DNA of 25,817 bases from JAXMAF01 sp046350555. GTDB lineage: Bacteria > Planctomycetota > Phycisphaerae > Phycisphaerales > SM1A02. The notes under the pieces were generated by a model that was not told the DNA's origin, ran no database searches, and saw nothing but the letters and a program-made list of their open reading frames with translations. The stretch is from positions 1 to 25,817 of the forward strand of contig JAXMAF010000040.1 of assembly GCA_046350555.1 (NCBI GenBank), in the 5' to 3' direction. Both the position numbers and the translations under genes were made by a program. Each line of letters opens with the position of its first letter. Position 1 is the stretch's first letter. Below are positions 8,928 through 17,240 of this stretch, piece after piece.

Positions 8928-8936
8928 GACGCGTCG

Positions 8937-9785
8937 CTAGGTTCCGGCTCCGCGCACGGCCCGCGCCACCGCGACGTTCGCCGCGAAACGACCCAGGTCC
9001 AGGCCGCCGACGATCACGCAGTCGACGCACCGATTCGCCAGCACGAACGCGATGGCGTCGCTCGCCGGAAGGTGTCCCGACGCGAGCGCCTTCTTCACCA
9101 GCACGCCGACGCCCCGCCGCGAGGCCTCTTCCATGAGTGCTTCGCCCGAACGGTCTTCGATGTGATACTCGACCATCACGGCGTCGGCCCAGGGAAGCGC
9201 CGCCCTGTCGCCTTCCGCGGACTTCCCGGAGAATCCGATGGCGCCTGCAAGCCCGTCGGCGCGCAGCCGTTCCATGGCGGCGATGAGCGCCAGGTCGCGA
9301 GCGAGCGCCGCATCGCGGGAATCGGCGTGCACGAGCAGCACGTCCACCGGTCCGCCCAGTCGTTCGACGCTCGCCTCGGCGCTCCGTCGCACCGCGTCCG
9401 GCGTGAAGTCGTGGCGCGACTCGAAGCATCCGGGCGAGGTCTCCTCGAGCGTCTCGCCGACCTTCGTCACCAGCGTGAACTCGTGGCGCCGGGCGGCGAG
9501 GTGGTGGCCGATCCGCTCCTCGCTCGATCCGTACGCCGGCGCGGTGTCGATGAGCGCTGCCCCGAGATCGAGCACGCCGTTGAGCATCGCCGCCGCGGTC
9601 GCTTCATCGGGGATGGCGTAGGACGTCGGGTACTTCGCGCCATGCGACCGACCGATCTTGAAGGCGCCGAAGCCGATCGGAGGCACCAGCACGCTCGTGC
9701 GCCCGAGCCGTCGTCGCGGCAGCGGGGCGGGGGAACCTTGGTCCGGGGCGTGGCGCGTCACGCGCTTCTCCACCGTCGCGGCCAT
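8937..9785 (-). CDS. Aldo/keto reductase family oxidoreductase
   Basis: This is a 282-residue protein from the ATG at 9785 to the TAG at 8937. It opens with RRRLGRTSVLVPPIGFGAFKIG, typical of the aldo/keto reductase superfamily. The catalytic tetrad is visible: Asp80 and Tyr85 in LIDTAPAYGSSEERIG, Lys108 in TLVTKVGE, and His153 in LLVHADS. The NAD(P)H-binding C-terminal part includes VEYHIEDRSGEALMEEA and VDCVIVGGLDLGRFAANVA. The protein is a little shorter than most members (about 300-330 residues). The substrate cannot be deduced. The first 28 bp overlap the end of the upstream FAD oxidoreductase gene, so the two are almost certainly co-transcribed and translationally coupled. They may serve one oxidation-reduction route. 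Confidence 0.9.
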   Translation of the reverse strand: MAATVEKRVTRHAPDQGSPAPLPRRRLGRTSVLVPPIGFGAFKIGRSHGAKYPTSYAIPDEATAAAMLNGVLDLGAALIDTAPAYGSSEERIGHHLAARRHEFTLVTKVGETLEETSPGCFESRHDFTPDAVRRSAEASVERLGGPVDVLLVHADSRDAALARDLALIAAMERLRADGLAGAIGFSGKSAEGDRAALPWADAVMVEYHIEDRSGEALMEEASRRGVGVLVKKALASGHLPASDAIAFVLANRCVDCVIVGGLDLGRFAANVAVARAVRGAGT

Positions 9786-11017
9786 TCCCACGGCGGAAGC
9801 GCCACCAGCGGCCGCGGCCACCCCGCCACGCGCTCCAGGTCGAAGGCGTGGCTCGCCGGTGGTGCGGAGGCGAGCGTCATGTCGGCCAGGCGCGGTGCGA
9901 GGGCGAGCTTGGTCGGCCAGACGGTCGCGACGTTGCCGTCGCGCAGGAGCTGGACATCGTCGGGCCGCATCGGCGCGACCAGGTGCCCCGAGCGGCCGGC
10001 GACGCGTCGCTCCGCCCGGTCGACGCGATACGTCGACCACGCGACGCCGTCGAGGCTCGTTCCGGGGAGCACCGCCGAGAGCTCCTCGACGGCGCGGGAG
10101 ATCAGGCCCGGTTCGTCGAGCTCGACACCGTCTTCGGCGATCTGACCGCCGATCTGCCAGACGACGCGGCGCTCGCTGTCGACGGAGCTGGTGATCGTGA
10201 CGCGCGTCCTCGCTCCGTCGACGCAGTGGCCGTTGAGTTCCGGCAAGGTGCCGCGGGCCATCGTCATGTGCAACGGCCGGCGCTGCGCGACCGCGGCGTC
10301 GAGCCCGCACGCCTCGCGCAGCCGCTCGTTGCCGACGCCAGCCGCGAGGACGACCAGCTCCGGCGCCAGGTCGAGCACGTCGCCCGTCTCCGGCTGCAAC
10401 AGCGACACGCAACGGACCGGGCCGGAGCGGGGCCCCGATGCCGCGGCGCGGGCACGGCCCGCGGTGCTCTCCTCCGTCCGGATCTCGAGGCCGTGCCGGG
10501 CGTCGATGCGCACGATCCTCGTGCGCCATCGGCTGGAGAGCACGTCGAGCATCGATGCAGGATCGATCACCTGCTCGTCGAGCCGCGCCACCGTCCCCGG
10601 CGCGTCGCGCAGCGGCGCGGGACGCGATTCGGCGGCAAGCGCCGTCGGCGTGACGCGCAGCCCGGCGCGAGCGCCGATCATGCCGATGGCGGAGGAGAGC
10701 GATCGGGTCTGCCAGAGCACGCACGACGCGGCGCGCACGCGCACGCCCACCAGCGAGGGCTCGGCGGCGCCGTCGAGCGAGCGCCGCCAGCGCTGCGGCA
10801 TCTCGGCGATCGCCGCGGCCGACGGCGTGAGCAGCCCCCGAAGCGTGTACTTGAAGCCACCATGAATGATGCCCTGGGCGCAGACGGTCTGGCCGGCGCC
10901 GAGTTCGTCCGACTCGAGCAGCAGCACCGACCGGCCGCTTCGCGCGATGGCGTCGAGGATCCACACGCCCGCGACGCCGCCGCCGAAGATGACGCAATCG
11001 ATGGGGACGCCGGGCAT
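9758..11017 (-). CDS. FAD-dependent oxidoreductase (DAO-like family)
   Basis: This is a 419-residue protein. The N-terminus CVIFGGGVAGVWILDAIARSG is a Rossmann dinucleotide-binding fold with a GxGxxG-like GGGVAG at residues 12-17. LLLESDELGAGQTVCAQGIIHGG follows, giving the acidic strand-2 end and the conserved FAD contacts of the D-amino-acid oxidase/glycerol-3-phosphate dehydrogenase group. LAPELVVLAAGVGNERLRE is the second FAD-contacting strand. The substrate is unknown. An AAGGA (11028-11032, minus strand) lies 10 nt before the ATG and supports this start. It is the first gene of a two-gene minus-strand operon with the aldo/keto reductase. It is divergent from the Tat-exported isomerase-like gene, with only 59 bp between them. 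Confidence 0.85.
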   Translation of the reverse strand: MPGVPIDCVIFGGGVAGVWILDAIARSGRSVLLLESDELGAGQTVCAQGIIHGGFKYTLRGLLTPSAAAIAEMPQRWRRSLDGAAEPSLVGVRVRAASCVLWQTRSLSSAIGMIGARAGLRVTPTALAAESRPAPLRDAPGTVARLDEQVIDPASMLDVLSSRWRTRIVRIDARHGLEIRTEESTAGRARAAASGPRSGPVRCVSLLQPETGDVLDLAPELVVLAAGVGNERLREACGLDAAVAQRRPLHMTMARGTLPELNGHCVDGARTRVTITSSVDSERRVVWQIGGQIAEDGVELDEPGLISRAVEELSAVLPGTSLDGVAWSTYRVDRAERRVAGRSGHLVAPMRPDDVQLLRDGNVATVWPTKLALAPRLADMTLASAPPASHAFDLERVAGWPRPLVALPPWEWPRRWRSA

Positions 11018-11076
11018 CGGGTCGTTATCCTTCACGCTGGATCGCACCCATTCCACCACGAAACCGCGAGCCGACC

Positions 11077-12081
11077 ATGACGCAGCGCCCGACCCAGCAC
11101 GCCGACCCGTCCCCATCCGCCACGCGCCGGGAGTTCCTGCGCGCCGCGACGCTCGCCGCCGGCGCGTGCGCGGCGCCGTCGATGGCATTCGCCGCGTCGA
11201 AGGGGCCGTCGTCGCCGGGCGCTCCGCCAGCGCCGCCCGCCGCCGCCGCGCCCCGACCGCTGCGCATCGGTGTCTCCACGTACTCGTTCTGGCACTTCCA
11301 TGGCGATCCGCCGGACCTGCTCGAGATCATCGACCGCGCCGCGGCGATGGGCTTCGACGGCGTCGAGATCCTCCACCAGATGATGCCCACCGAGGACGAT
11401 GCGTTCCTCCAGCAGCTCAAGCACCGCGCATTCGTGAACGGCGTGGCCCTCATGGGCTTCTCGATCCATCAGGGATTCGTCTCGCCCGACGCCGAGGTCC
11501 GCCGGAAGAACATCGACCACACGCTGCGCTGCATCGAGCTGGCGTACCGAATGGGGATCCCCACGATGCGGCTCAACACCGGACGCTGGGGCACGATCAA
11601 GAGCTTCGACGACCTGATGGCCAACAAGGGCATCGAGCCGATCCTCGACGGCTGCACCGAGGACGAAGGCTTCAAGTGGTGCATCGACTCGATCGAGAAG
11701 CTGATCCCGAAGGCGCAGGAGTGCGGCGTCTGCATGGGACTGGAGAACCACTGGGGCCTCGGGCGGACCGCGGCGGGCGTGCTGCGCATCGTGAACGCGG
11801 TGAGGAGCCCGTGGCTGCGCATCACGCTCGACACCGGCAACTTCCTCGAGAACCTCTATCCGCAGATGGAGGCGATGGCGCCGCAGGCCGTCCTCGTGCA
11901 GGCGAAGACCTACTACGGCGGCGGCGAGTGGTACACGCTCGACATCGACTACCCGCGCGTCGCATCCATCCTGCGCAGCGCCGGATACCGCGGATGGATC
12001 TCGCTCGAGTACGAAGGCAAGGGCGATCCCAACGTCGATGTCCCGAGGAGCCTCACGCTCTTCCGCGACGTGTTCCGGTGA
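11077..12081 (+). CDS. Tat-exported sugar phosphate isomerase/epimerase-like (AP_endonuc_2 TIM-barrel) protein
   Basis: This is a 334-residue protein. Residues about 15-43 form a twin-arginine signal: ATRREFLRAATLAAGACAAP, with likely cleavage after an AFA or ASA near residue 40. A Pro/Ala-rich spacer leads to LRIGVSTYSFWHFHGDPPD, the first strand of a xylose-isomerase-like TIM barrel. Metal-ligand candidates are the Glu in GFDGVEIL, the Glu in GLENHWGLG, the Asp in ITLDTGNF, and the Glu in WISLEYEG. The family isomerises or epimerises sugars and inositols with a divalent metal. Tat export means it folds in the cytoplasm and acts in the periplasm. Many such secreted paralogues occur in planctomycetes. 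The substrate is unknown. A repeat copy begins 3 bp after its stop. Confidence 0.88.
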   Translation: MTQRPTQHADPSPSATRREFLRAATLAAGACAAPSMAFAASKGPSSPGAPPAPPAAAAPRPLRIGVSTYSFWHFHGDPPDLLEIIDRAAAMGFDGVEILHQMMPTEDDAFLQQLKHRAFVNGVALMGFSIHQGFVSPDAEVRRKNIDHTLRCIELAYRMGIPTMRLNTGRWGTIKSFDDLMANKGIEPILDGCTEDEGFKWCIDSIEKLIPKAQECGVCMGLENHWGLGRTAAGVLRIVNAVRSPWLRITLDTGNFLENLYPQMEAMAPQAVLVQAKTYYGGGEWYTLDIDYPRVASILRSAGYRGWISLEYEGKGDPNVDVPRSLTLFRDVFR

Positions 12082-12084
12082 GAG

Positions 12085-12174
12085 GCGTCCCAGTTGATTC
12101 TCTCGCCCCGCCCAACCCAATTCCGCCGTGAGACGCCGCTGTGGGCAGGGGGTCGAACGCGTGGAGGTCTACTG
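12085..12174 (+). repeat. Interspersed repeat, copy A (about 90 bp)
   Basis: This segment matches 19439-19536 in the same orientation. Shared blocks are GCGTCCCAGTTGATTCTC at the start, ATTCCGCCGTGAGACGCCGC at 12120-12139, GGGGTCGAACGC, GGAGGTC and ACTG at the end. Differences are substitutions and one block of about 8 bp missing here. It begins 3 bp after the stop of the isomerase-like gene. CCCCGCCC near 12106 can pair with GGGCAGGGG near 12142-12152 (one bulged A), so an RNA hairpin is possible. The function is unknown. Confidence 0.75.
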
Positions 12175-12254
12175 GAATTCGCATCAGGCGCTCGCCGCAC
12201 GCGCCGCGGAGAGGGCCTCGGGGGAGCCGATCGCCCGGGGGCCGCGGACCGGGA

Positions 12255-12953
12255 TCATCCGCGCCGCGGCGGCGGACCGCTGGACGCCGTCGCCGCCCGT
12301 CGTTTCGCCAGCACGACCTCGACGACCATCGGCAGGACCGAGACGACGATGATTCCGACGATCACCGCCTCGAAGTGCCTGGTCACAAAGGGAATGTTGC
12401 CGAAGAGGAAGCCGGCCCCGACGCAGACGCCAACCCAGGCGATGGCGCCCGCGACGTTGTAGAGGACGAACGTGCGATAGCGCATGGCGCCAGCGCCGGC
12501 CACGAACGGAACGAAGGTGCGCACGATCGGAATGAAGCGGCCGAGAACGACCGCCTTGCCGCCGTAGCGCTCGTAGAAGCCGTGCGCTCGATCGAGGTGC
12601 CGGCGGTTGAGCACACGTTCGAGCATCGTCGGCGCGGCGCCCGCGCCGGGGTCGTAGCGGAAGACCCGGGGCCCGATCCATCTGCCGATGTGGTAGTTGA
12701 CCGCATCGCCGAGGACGCCGGCGACCACGAGCATCGCAGCCACCAGCCAGACGTTCATGTGCTGCGGATTCCGCGCCGCGATCGCGCCGGCCGTGAAGAG
12801 GAGCGAGTCGCCCGGCAGGAAGGGCGCGACCACCAGGCCGGTCTCGGCAAAGACGATCAGGAAGAGCAGCGCATAGACCCACGGCCCGTGATCGGCGATG
12901 AAGCCATCCAGGAACTGCGGGAGGTTGGTGAAGAGCTCGAGGAACTGCTGCAT
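12255..12953 (-). CDS. DedA family membrane protein
   Basis: This is a 232-residue integral membrane protein. Hydrophobic stretches are at about 25-45, 46-62, 67-86, 143-162, 165-188 and 194-216. Family hallmarks are the early acidic residue in FAETGLVVAPFLPGDSLLF and the GRFIPIVRTFVPFVAGAGAM segment. The latter contains the re-entrant-loop Arg and Pro conserved in DedA/SNARE-associated (VTT-domain) proteins. DedA proteins are linked to lipid (undecaprenyl phosphate or phospholipid) flipping and membrane homeostasis. The exact paralogue cannot be assigned. The C-terminus ends in a basic cytosolic tail. It starts 48 bp after the smc stop on the same strand and may be transcribed with it. Confidence 0.9.
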   Translation of the reverse strand: MQQFLELFTNLPQFLDGFIADHGPWVYALLFLIVFAETGLVVAPFLPGDSLLFTAGAIAARNPQHMNVWLVAAMLVVAGVLGDAVNYHIGRWIGPRVFRYDPGAGAAPTMLERVLNRRHLDRAHGFYERYGGKAVVLGRFIPIVRTFVPFVAGAGAMRYRTFVLYNVAGAIAWVGVCVGAGFLFGNIPFVTRHFEAVIVGIIVVSVLPMVVEVVLAKRRAATASSGPPPRRG

Positions 12954-13001
12954 TGCGTTCGGTCGGGAAGCGATCGCTCGCCCGCCCCGGGATCGGTCCG
13001 G

Positions 13002-16000
13002 TCAGCGTCCCTCTCCGCCCTCCAACGCCAGCTCGAGCGCTCGTCGAAGGGGCGAAGCGGGGGACGGCTCCGGCGCGGTCGCCGGGGGTGTTGCGACGGC
13101 CGCTTCGGGCGACGGCGCGTCGTGGACTTCCGGCGATCGGACGCGGTCGTCCGCCGGGGAGGCGCCATCGTTCGCAGGCGCACCCTCCGCGGCGAGCGAT
13201 GGCGGCGACGCCTTCGGTGCGCGGCGCTTGCGCGCGGGGCGCGTCGGAGCTGGCGTGGCGGGGGATGGAGCATCCAACGATCCGATCGGCGCGCCGCCGA
13301 CGATTCGTCCGTTCCGCCGGCCGTCGACGTGATCCACGCGGGGTTCCCCCGCGTGTTCGGCGGGGTCACCCGGGTTCGCGCCGGCGTGCGACCGCTCGGC
13401 ATCCTCGGCCAGCTCGGCCGCGAGGACCGCCTCGTCGCTGATGCGTCCACCCGCGTGCACCTGCTCGAACTGCACCGCGACGCGCTTGCTGACGCCACGT
13501 TCCTGCATCGTCACGCCGTAGAGGCGGTCGCACGCCTGCATCGTGCGCTTGTGGTGGGTGATGATGATGAAGTGGCTCTTGTCGAGGAACGGACGCAGGC
13601 AGTTGCAGAATCGTTCCACGTTCGCCTCGTCGAGCGCGGCGTCCACCTCGTCGAGGATGCAGAACGGCGATGGCTTGCTCATGAAGATCGCCAGCAGCAG
13701 CGCCACGGCGGTCATCGTCTTCTCGCCGCCCGAGAGCTGTTCGTTGACCCGCGGCATCTTGCCCGGAGGGCGTGCCGTGATTTCCACGCCCGCCTCGAGG
13801 ATGTCCAGCTGCCCGCTCTCGTCGGCCATCATGAAGAGGTCGGCGCTGCCGCCGCCAAAGAGCTGCCGGAACGTTCCCTGCGGACCCGCGAAGTGCTCGC
13901 GCACGGCGGCGAACGTCTCGCCGAAGCGCGTCCGGCAGAGCCCATCGAGCTCGGCGATGAGCTGCATGAGCTGCGTCTTCGCGGCGTCGATGTCCGCGAC
14001 CTGCCTGACGAGATCCTCGTTGCGCAGTTCCAGCTGCGCTTCCTCGTCGATCGCGTCGAGGTTCACGTTGCCGAGCCGACGGATGGCCTCCCGCAGTTCC
14101 TCGGCCTCGGCGGCCGCGAGGGTCTTGTCCAGCGGCACGAATCCTGGCTCCTCGCGCATCGAACGATGCGCGACGTACGCCGTCGCGATGTCCAGCTCGA
14201 GTTCCGCGAGGGTCCGCTCGACGTGTCCCTCGCGGCGCACCTCCAGCTCGCGCCGTTCCAGCTCGAGCGCCGAGGCCTCGCGATCGACGGCGGTGAGCCG
14301 TTGACGCGACTCCGTGAGCGCCGAGTACTCGCGCTGCACGTCCACGTCGGCGTCGGCGAGCCTCGCCGCGCACGCCGCGAAGCCGTCGACCAGCCCGGCG
14401 AGCGCCGCGTCCGCCGACGCGATCGCCGCCTCCGCATCGGCGATGGATGCGCGGGTGCGGGCGAGCTGCTCGTCGCGCCGCGCAAACTGCTGCTGGGCCT
14501 GTTCGCGCTGTCGCGACGATTCCTCGATGCGATGTCCGAGCTGTCGCTTCTCGCGACGGATCGCCTCGAGCTGCTCCGACGCCTGAGACGCCCCGATGCG
14601 CGCCTGCGCGTGCCGTTCGGCGGCCGCCGCGGCGAGCCCGCGGAGCCGTTCGTGCTCGGTCCGGCTTGCCTGCGCCTCCGCGACCTGATCGGCGAGCAGC
14701 CGGGCGAGGGATTCGACCCGCTCCAGCAGGGTCGACCGCTCGCCGTCGACACTCGTCGCCTGCTGATGCAGTTCGTCCCGCTCCTCGCCGATGCGTCCGA
14801 GATCGACTTCGAGCCGAGAGATCTCGGCCTCGGCGCGCTGCCTCGCGTAGGCGCTCTCGACGAGCCGTCGCCGGCTGGCCTGGAGCGACTCGGCCGCGTC
14901 GCGCTGCCGCCGGCGGCTCTCGTCGCTCTCGGCGGCGAGCTGTGCCGCGTCGTGGTCGAGGGACGCGATCTCCGCCTCGTCGAGCGCGATCGCCTCGCGG
15001 AGCTCGTCCATCTCCGCGGCCCGGTCGAGCCAGCCGGCGCCGGCGCGGCCGCCACGCGAAACGCTGCCGGCGAAGCTCGTCCGTCCATCCGGCTCGAGCA
15101 CGTCGCCGCGCCGCGTCACGAACCGGCATCCGCGCAGCGGCCCGGCGCCAAGCAGCAGGGCGGCGTCGAGCGATTCGACGACGTAGGTGCGCGCGAGCAG
15201 GCGCCGGACCAGGGCCATCGCCACAGGCGCGACATCGATGATGGAGAGCAGGGGGACGACCCCCCCCGGCAACGGCGCTTCGTTGGACGGTGGATTGGAG
15301 CCGAGGTGGCTGGACGAAACGATCGGGTCGCCTTCGCCGCGCCCGCGCTCTGCGGGCGAGCCGTCCTCGGCCAGCGGAACGAGGGGGGCCATCGTGACGC
15401 GGCCAGGCAGGGCGCGAAGCGATGGTTCGAGCGCTCGCAGGTCGTCGAGGCGATCCACCAGGAGAAGTTCCAGGTGCAGGCCGAGGGCCGCTTCCGCCAC
15501 GGCGGCGTCCGCTCGCGACGTGCGAACGAAGTCGGCGAGAAGTCCGCGCACCCCGGGGAAGCGATCGCGCGCGGCCATGATCGCCCGCACGGGCTCGGCG
15601 AGGCCCTCGCCGGCGTTTCGCATCTCCTCGAGCAGCCGCAGCCGCGAGCCCTGCGCCGCAAGCGACTGCCGTCGCTCGGTGAGATCCGCGAGGAGCCGGC
15701 CATGGAGGTCGCCCGCCCGGCTCGCCGCGGTCGCGTGCGCGTCCATGTCGGCTTCGAGACGCGATGACGCATCGGTCTCCACCTGCTCGGCGACGATCGC
15801 GCGCAGCCGTTCGCAGCGCGCCGCGTCGATCGCCTCGCGCAGGGGCGAGACCTTGCGATCGAGCCGCTCGGCCGCGTCGCGAAGCGCCGCCGTGCGCTCG
15901 TCGAGCGCCGCCGCGCGGGCCGCGGCCTGGGCCCGCTGCCGCTCGATCGAGATGACGCTCTCGCGCCTGCGGTCGCCCAGGTGCTGCGCCTCGATCGCCT

Positions 16001-17147
16001 GGCGATCGCAGTCGGCGCGCTCGCGGGCCGCGGCCTGCGCGGCCGCTTCCGCCTCCGTCGCGGCGTCCTGCTGGGCGGCGAGGCGGGATTCCGCATCGGC
16101 CAGGGCCTCGCGCAACGTGGCGAGGTCGCGCTCCATCTGCTCGAAGCGCCCGCGCTCCTCGGCGAGGTGCGCCTCGGCCTCCGCCAGGTTGCGGGCGTTG
16201 AGGTCGCGCAACTGCTCCCCGTGGCGCTTCGAGGCCGCGGACTCCTGGCGGCGCTGCTCGAGCTCGCGCTGCTCCTGCACGATCGCGTGGCGCGCGATCT
16301 CGGCCTTCTGCCGCGAGTCCTCGATCGCCTCCACGGCGGCGAGCGCCGCGGCGCGGCGCTCCTCGGCGTCGACGAGGCGGGCGCCGAGCGAGGCCAGCGA
16401 CTCGCTCAGCTCGAGGAAGGACTCCAGGGCCAGGTCGGTGCGCACGCGGCGGCGGCGGACATCGAGCTCCCTGAAGCGACGCGCCTTCTCCGCCTGGCCC
16501 TTCACGATGCGCAGCCGTCGCTCGGTGTTGGAGAGCTGCTCGCGCACGACCGCGAGGCTCGACTCGGCTTGTTCGAGGCGGCGCGACGCTTCGAGCTTGC
16601 GCGACTTGAAGCCGGCGATGCCCGCGGCCTCCTCGAGGATCTCCCGTCGCTCGAGCGGCCGGGCGCGCAGCAGCGCGTCGACCTTGCCTTGTTCGATGAT
16701 GCAGTACGCGTCGGCGCCGACACCGGTGTCGACGAAGAGGTCCTTCACGTCCTTGAGCCGGACCTTGTGTCCGTTGAGCAGGTACTCGCTGCGCCCGTCG
16801 GTGTAGAGGCGGCGCGTCACATCCACCTGGTCGGCGTCGATGGCGAGCTCGCGTCGCCTCGCGGGATCGGACGCATCGCGCACCAGCGGATTGTCGAAGG
16901 TCAGCGTCACCGCCGCCTGGCCGAGCGGCTTGCGCGTCGCGCTTCCCGCGAAGATGACGTCGAGCATCGCGCCGCCGCGCAGGCTCTTCGCGCTGCGCTC
17001 GCCGAGCACCCACTTGATTCCATCGACGACGTTGCTCTTGCCGCAACCGTTGGGCCCGACGATCCCGATGATCGGATCGTCGAACCTGAACTCGGTGGGG
17101 TCGGCGAAGCTCTTGAAGCCGGCGAGCGTGACTTTGTCCAGACGCAT
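13002..17147 (-). CDS. smc: Chromosome segregation protein SMC, with long C-terminal tail
   Basis: This is an intact 1381-residue SMC ATPase, the core of bacterial condensin with ScpA/ScpB. The Walker A motif GPNGCGKSN is at residues 31-39, followed by the R-loop VLGERSAKSLRGG. Long heptad coiled coils run on both sides of a hinge (about residues 510-690: FPGVRGLLADFV ... LLLVDRL and the later GRTSFAGSVSRGG). The ABC signature LSGGEK is at about 1138, Walker B FCILDEVDAALDE near 1162, and the His-switch region FIIITHHKRTM near 1193. Bacterial SMCs usually have about 1190 residues. The extra length here includes a Pro/Ala/Arg-rich, probably disordered tail from about 1236 to 1381. A perfect AGGAGGT 8 nt upstream confirms the start. 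Confidence 0.96.
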   Translation of the reverse strand: MRLDKVTLAGFKSFADPTEFRFDDPIIGIVGPNGCGKSNVVDGIKWVLGERSAKSLRGGAMLDVIFAGSATRKPLGQAAVTLTFDNPLVRDASDPARRRELAIDADQVDVTRRLYTDGRSEYLLNGHKVRLKDVKDLFVDTGVGADAYCIIEQGKVDALLRARPLERREILEEAAGIAGFKSRKLEASRRLEQAESSLAVVREQLSNTERRLRIVKGQAEKARRFRELDVRRRRVRTDLALESFLELSESLASLGARLVDAEERRAAALAAVEAIEDSRQKAEIARHAIVQEQRELEQRRQESAASKRHGEQLRDLNARNLAEAEAHLAEERGRFEQMERDLATLREALADAESRLAAQQDAATEAEAAAQAAARERADCDRQAIEAQHLGDRRRESVISIERQRAQAAARAAALDERTAALRDAAERLDRKVSPLREAIDAARCERLRAIVAEQVETDASSRLEADMDAHATAASRAGDLHGRLLADLTERRQSLAAQGSRLRLLEEMRNAGEGLAEPVRAIMAARDRFPGVRGLLADFVRTSRADAAVAEAALGLHLELLLVDRLDDLRALEPSLRALPGRVTMAPLVPLAEDGSPAERGRGEGDPIVSSSHLGSNPPSNEAPLPGGVVPLLSIIDVAPVAMALVRRLLARTYVVESLDAALLLGAGPLRGCRFVTRRGDVLEPDGRTSFAGSVSRGGRAGAGWLDRAAEMDELREAIALDEAEIASLDHDAAQLAAESDESRRRQRDAAESLQASRRRLVESAYARQRAEAEISRLEVDLGRIGEERDELHQQATSVDGERSTLLERVESLARLLADQVAEAQASRTEHERLRGLAAAAAERHAQARIGASQASEQLEAIRREKRQLGHRIEESSRQREQAQQQFARRDEQLARTRASIADAEAAIASADAALAGLVDGFAACAARLADADVDVQREYSALTESRQRLTAVDREASALELERRELEVRREGHVERTLAELELDIATAYVAHRSMREEPGFVPLDKTLAAAEAEELREAIRRLGNVNLDAIDEEAQLELRNEDLVRQVADIDAAKTQLMQLIAELDGLCRTRFGETFAAVREHFAGPQGTFRQLFGGGSADLFMMADESGQLDILEAGVEITARPPGKMPRVNEQLSGGEKTMTAVALLLAIFMSKPSPFCILDEVDAALDEANVERFCNCLRPFLDKSHFIIITHHKRTMQACDRLYGVTMQERGVSKRVAVQFEQVHAGGRISDEAVLAAELAEDAERSHAGANPGDPAEHAGEPRVDHVDGRRNGRIVGGAPIGSLDAPSPATPAPTRPARKRRAPKASPPSLAAEGAPANDGASPADDRVRSPEVHDAPSPEAAVATPPATAPEPSPASPLRRALELALEGGEGR

Positions 17148-17155
17148 GGGCGGCG

Positions 17156-17162
17156 ACCTCCT
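17156..17162 (-). promoter_or_regulatory. Consensus Shine-Dalgarno sequence of smc
   Basis: AGGAGGT on the minus strand ends 8 nt before the smc ATG. It is the best ribosome-binding site seen in the window and fixes the smc start at 17147. Most neighbouring genes lack a comparable site. Confidence 0.8.
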
Positions 17163-17240
17163 GGCTGCCCGTCAGTCGTGAGGCCCGCCCCAATCCGGCT
17201 AGGACGGAGCGGTCCGTGGCACCCCCGTCCGTGGGGGCGA

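Noticed and set aside
12141..15767. Plus-strand open frame of about 1200 codons antisense to smc, and a similar one at 15981-19376
   Set aside because: These are antisense shadows of smc and the FlgI-like gene. They have no recognisable domains and the composition is typical of spurious high-GC frames.
17218..17240. GC-rich hairpin (CCCCC ... GGGGG) after the FlgI-like gene
   Set aside because: It has only about 5 paired bases and no U-run, so it is not convincing as a terminator.
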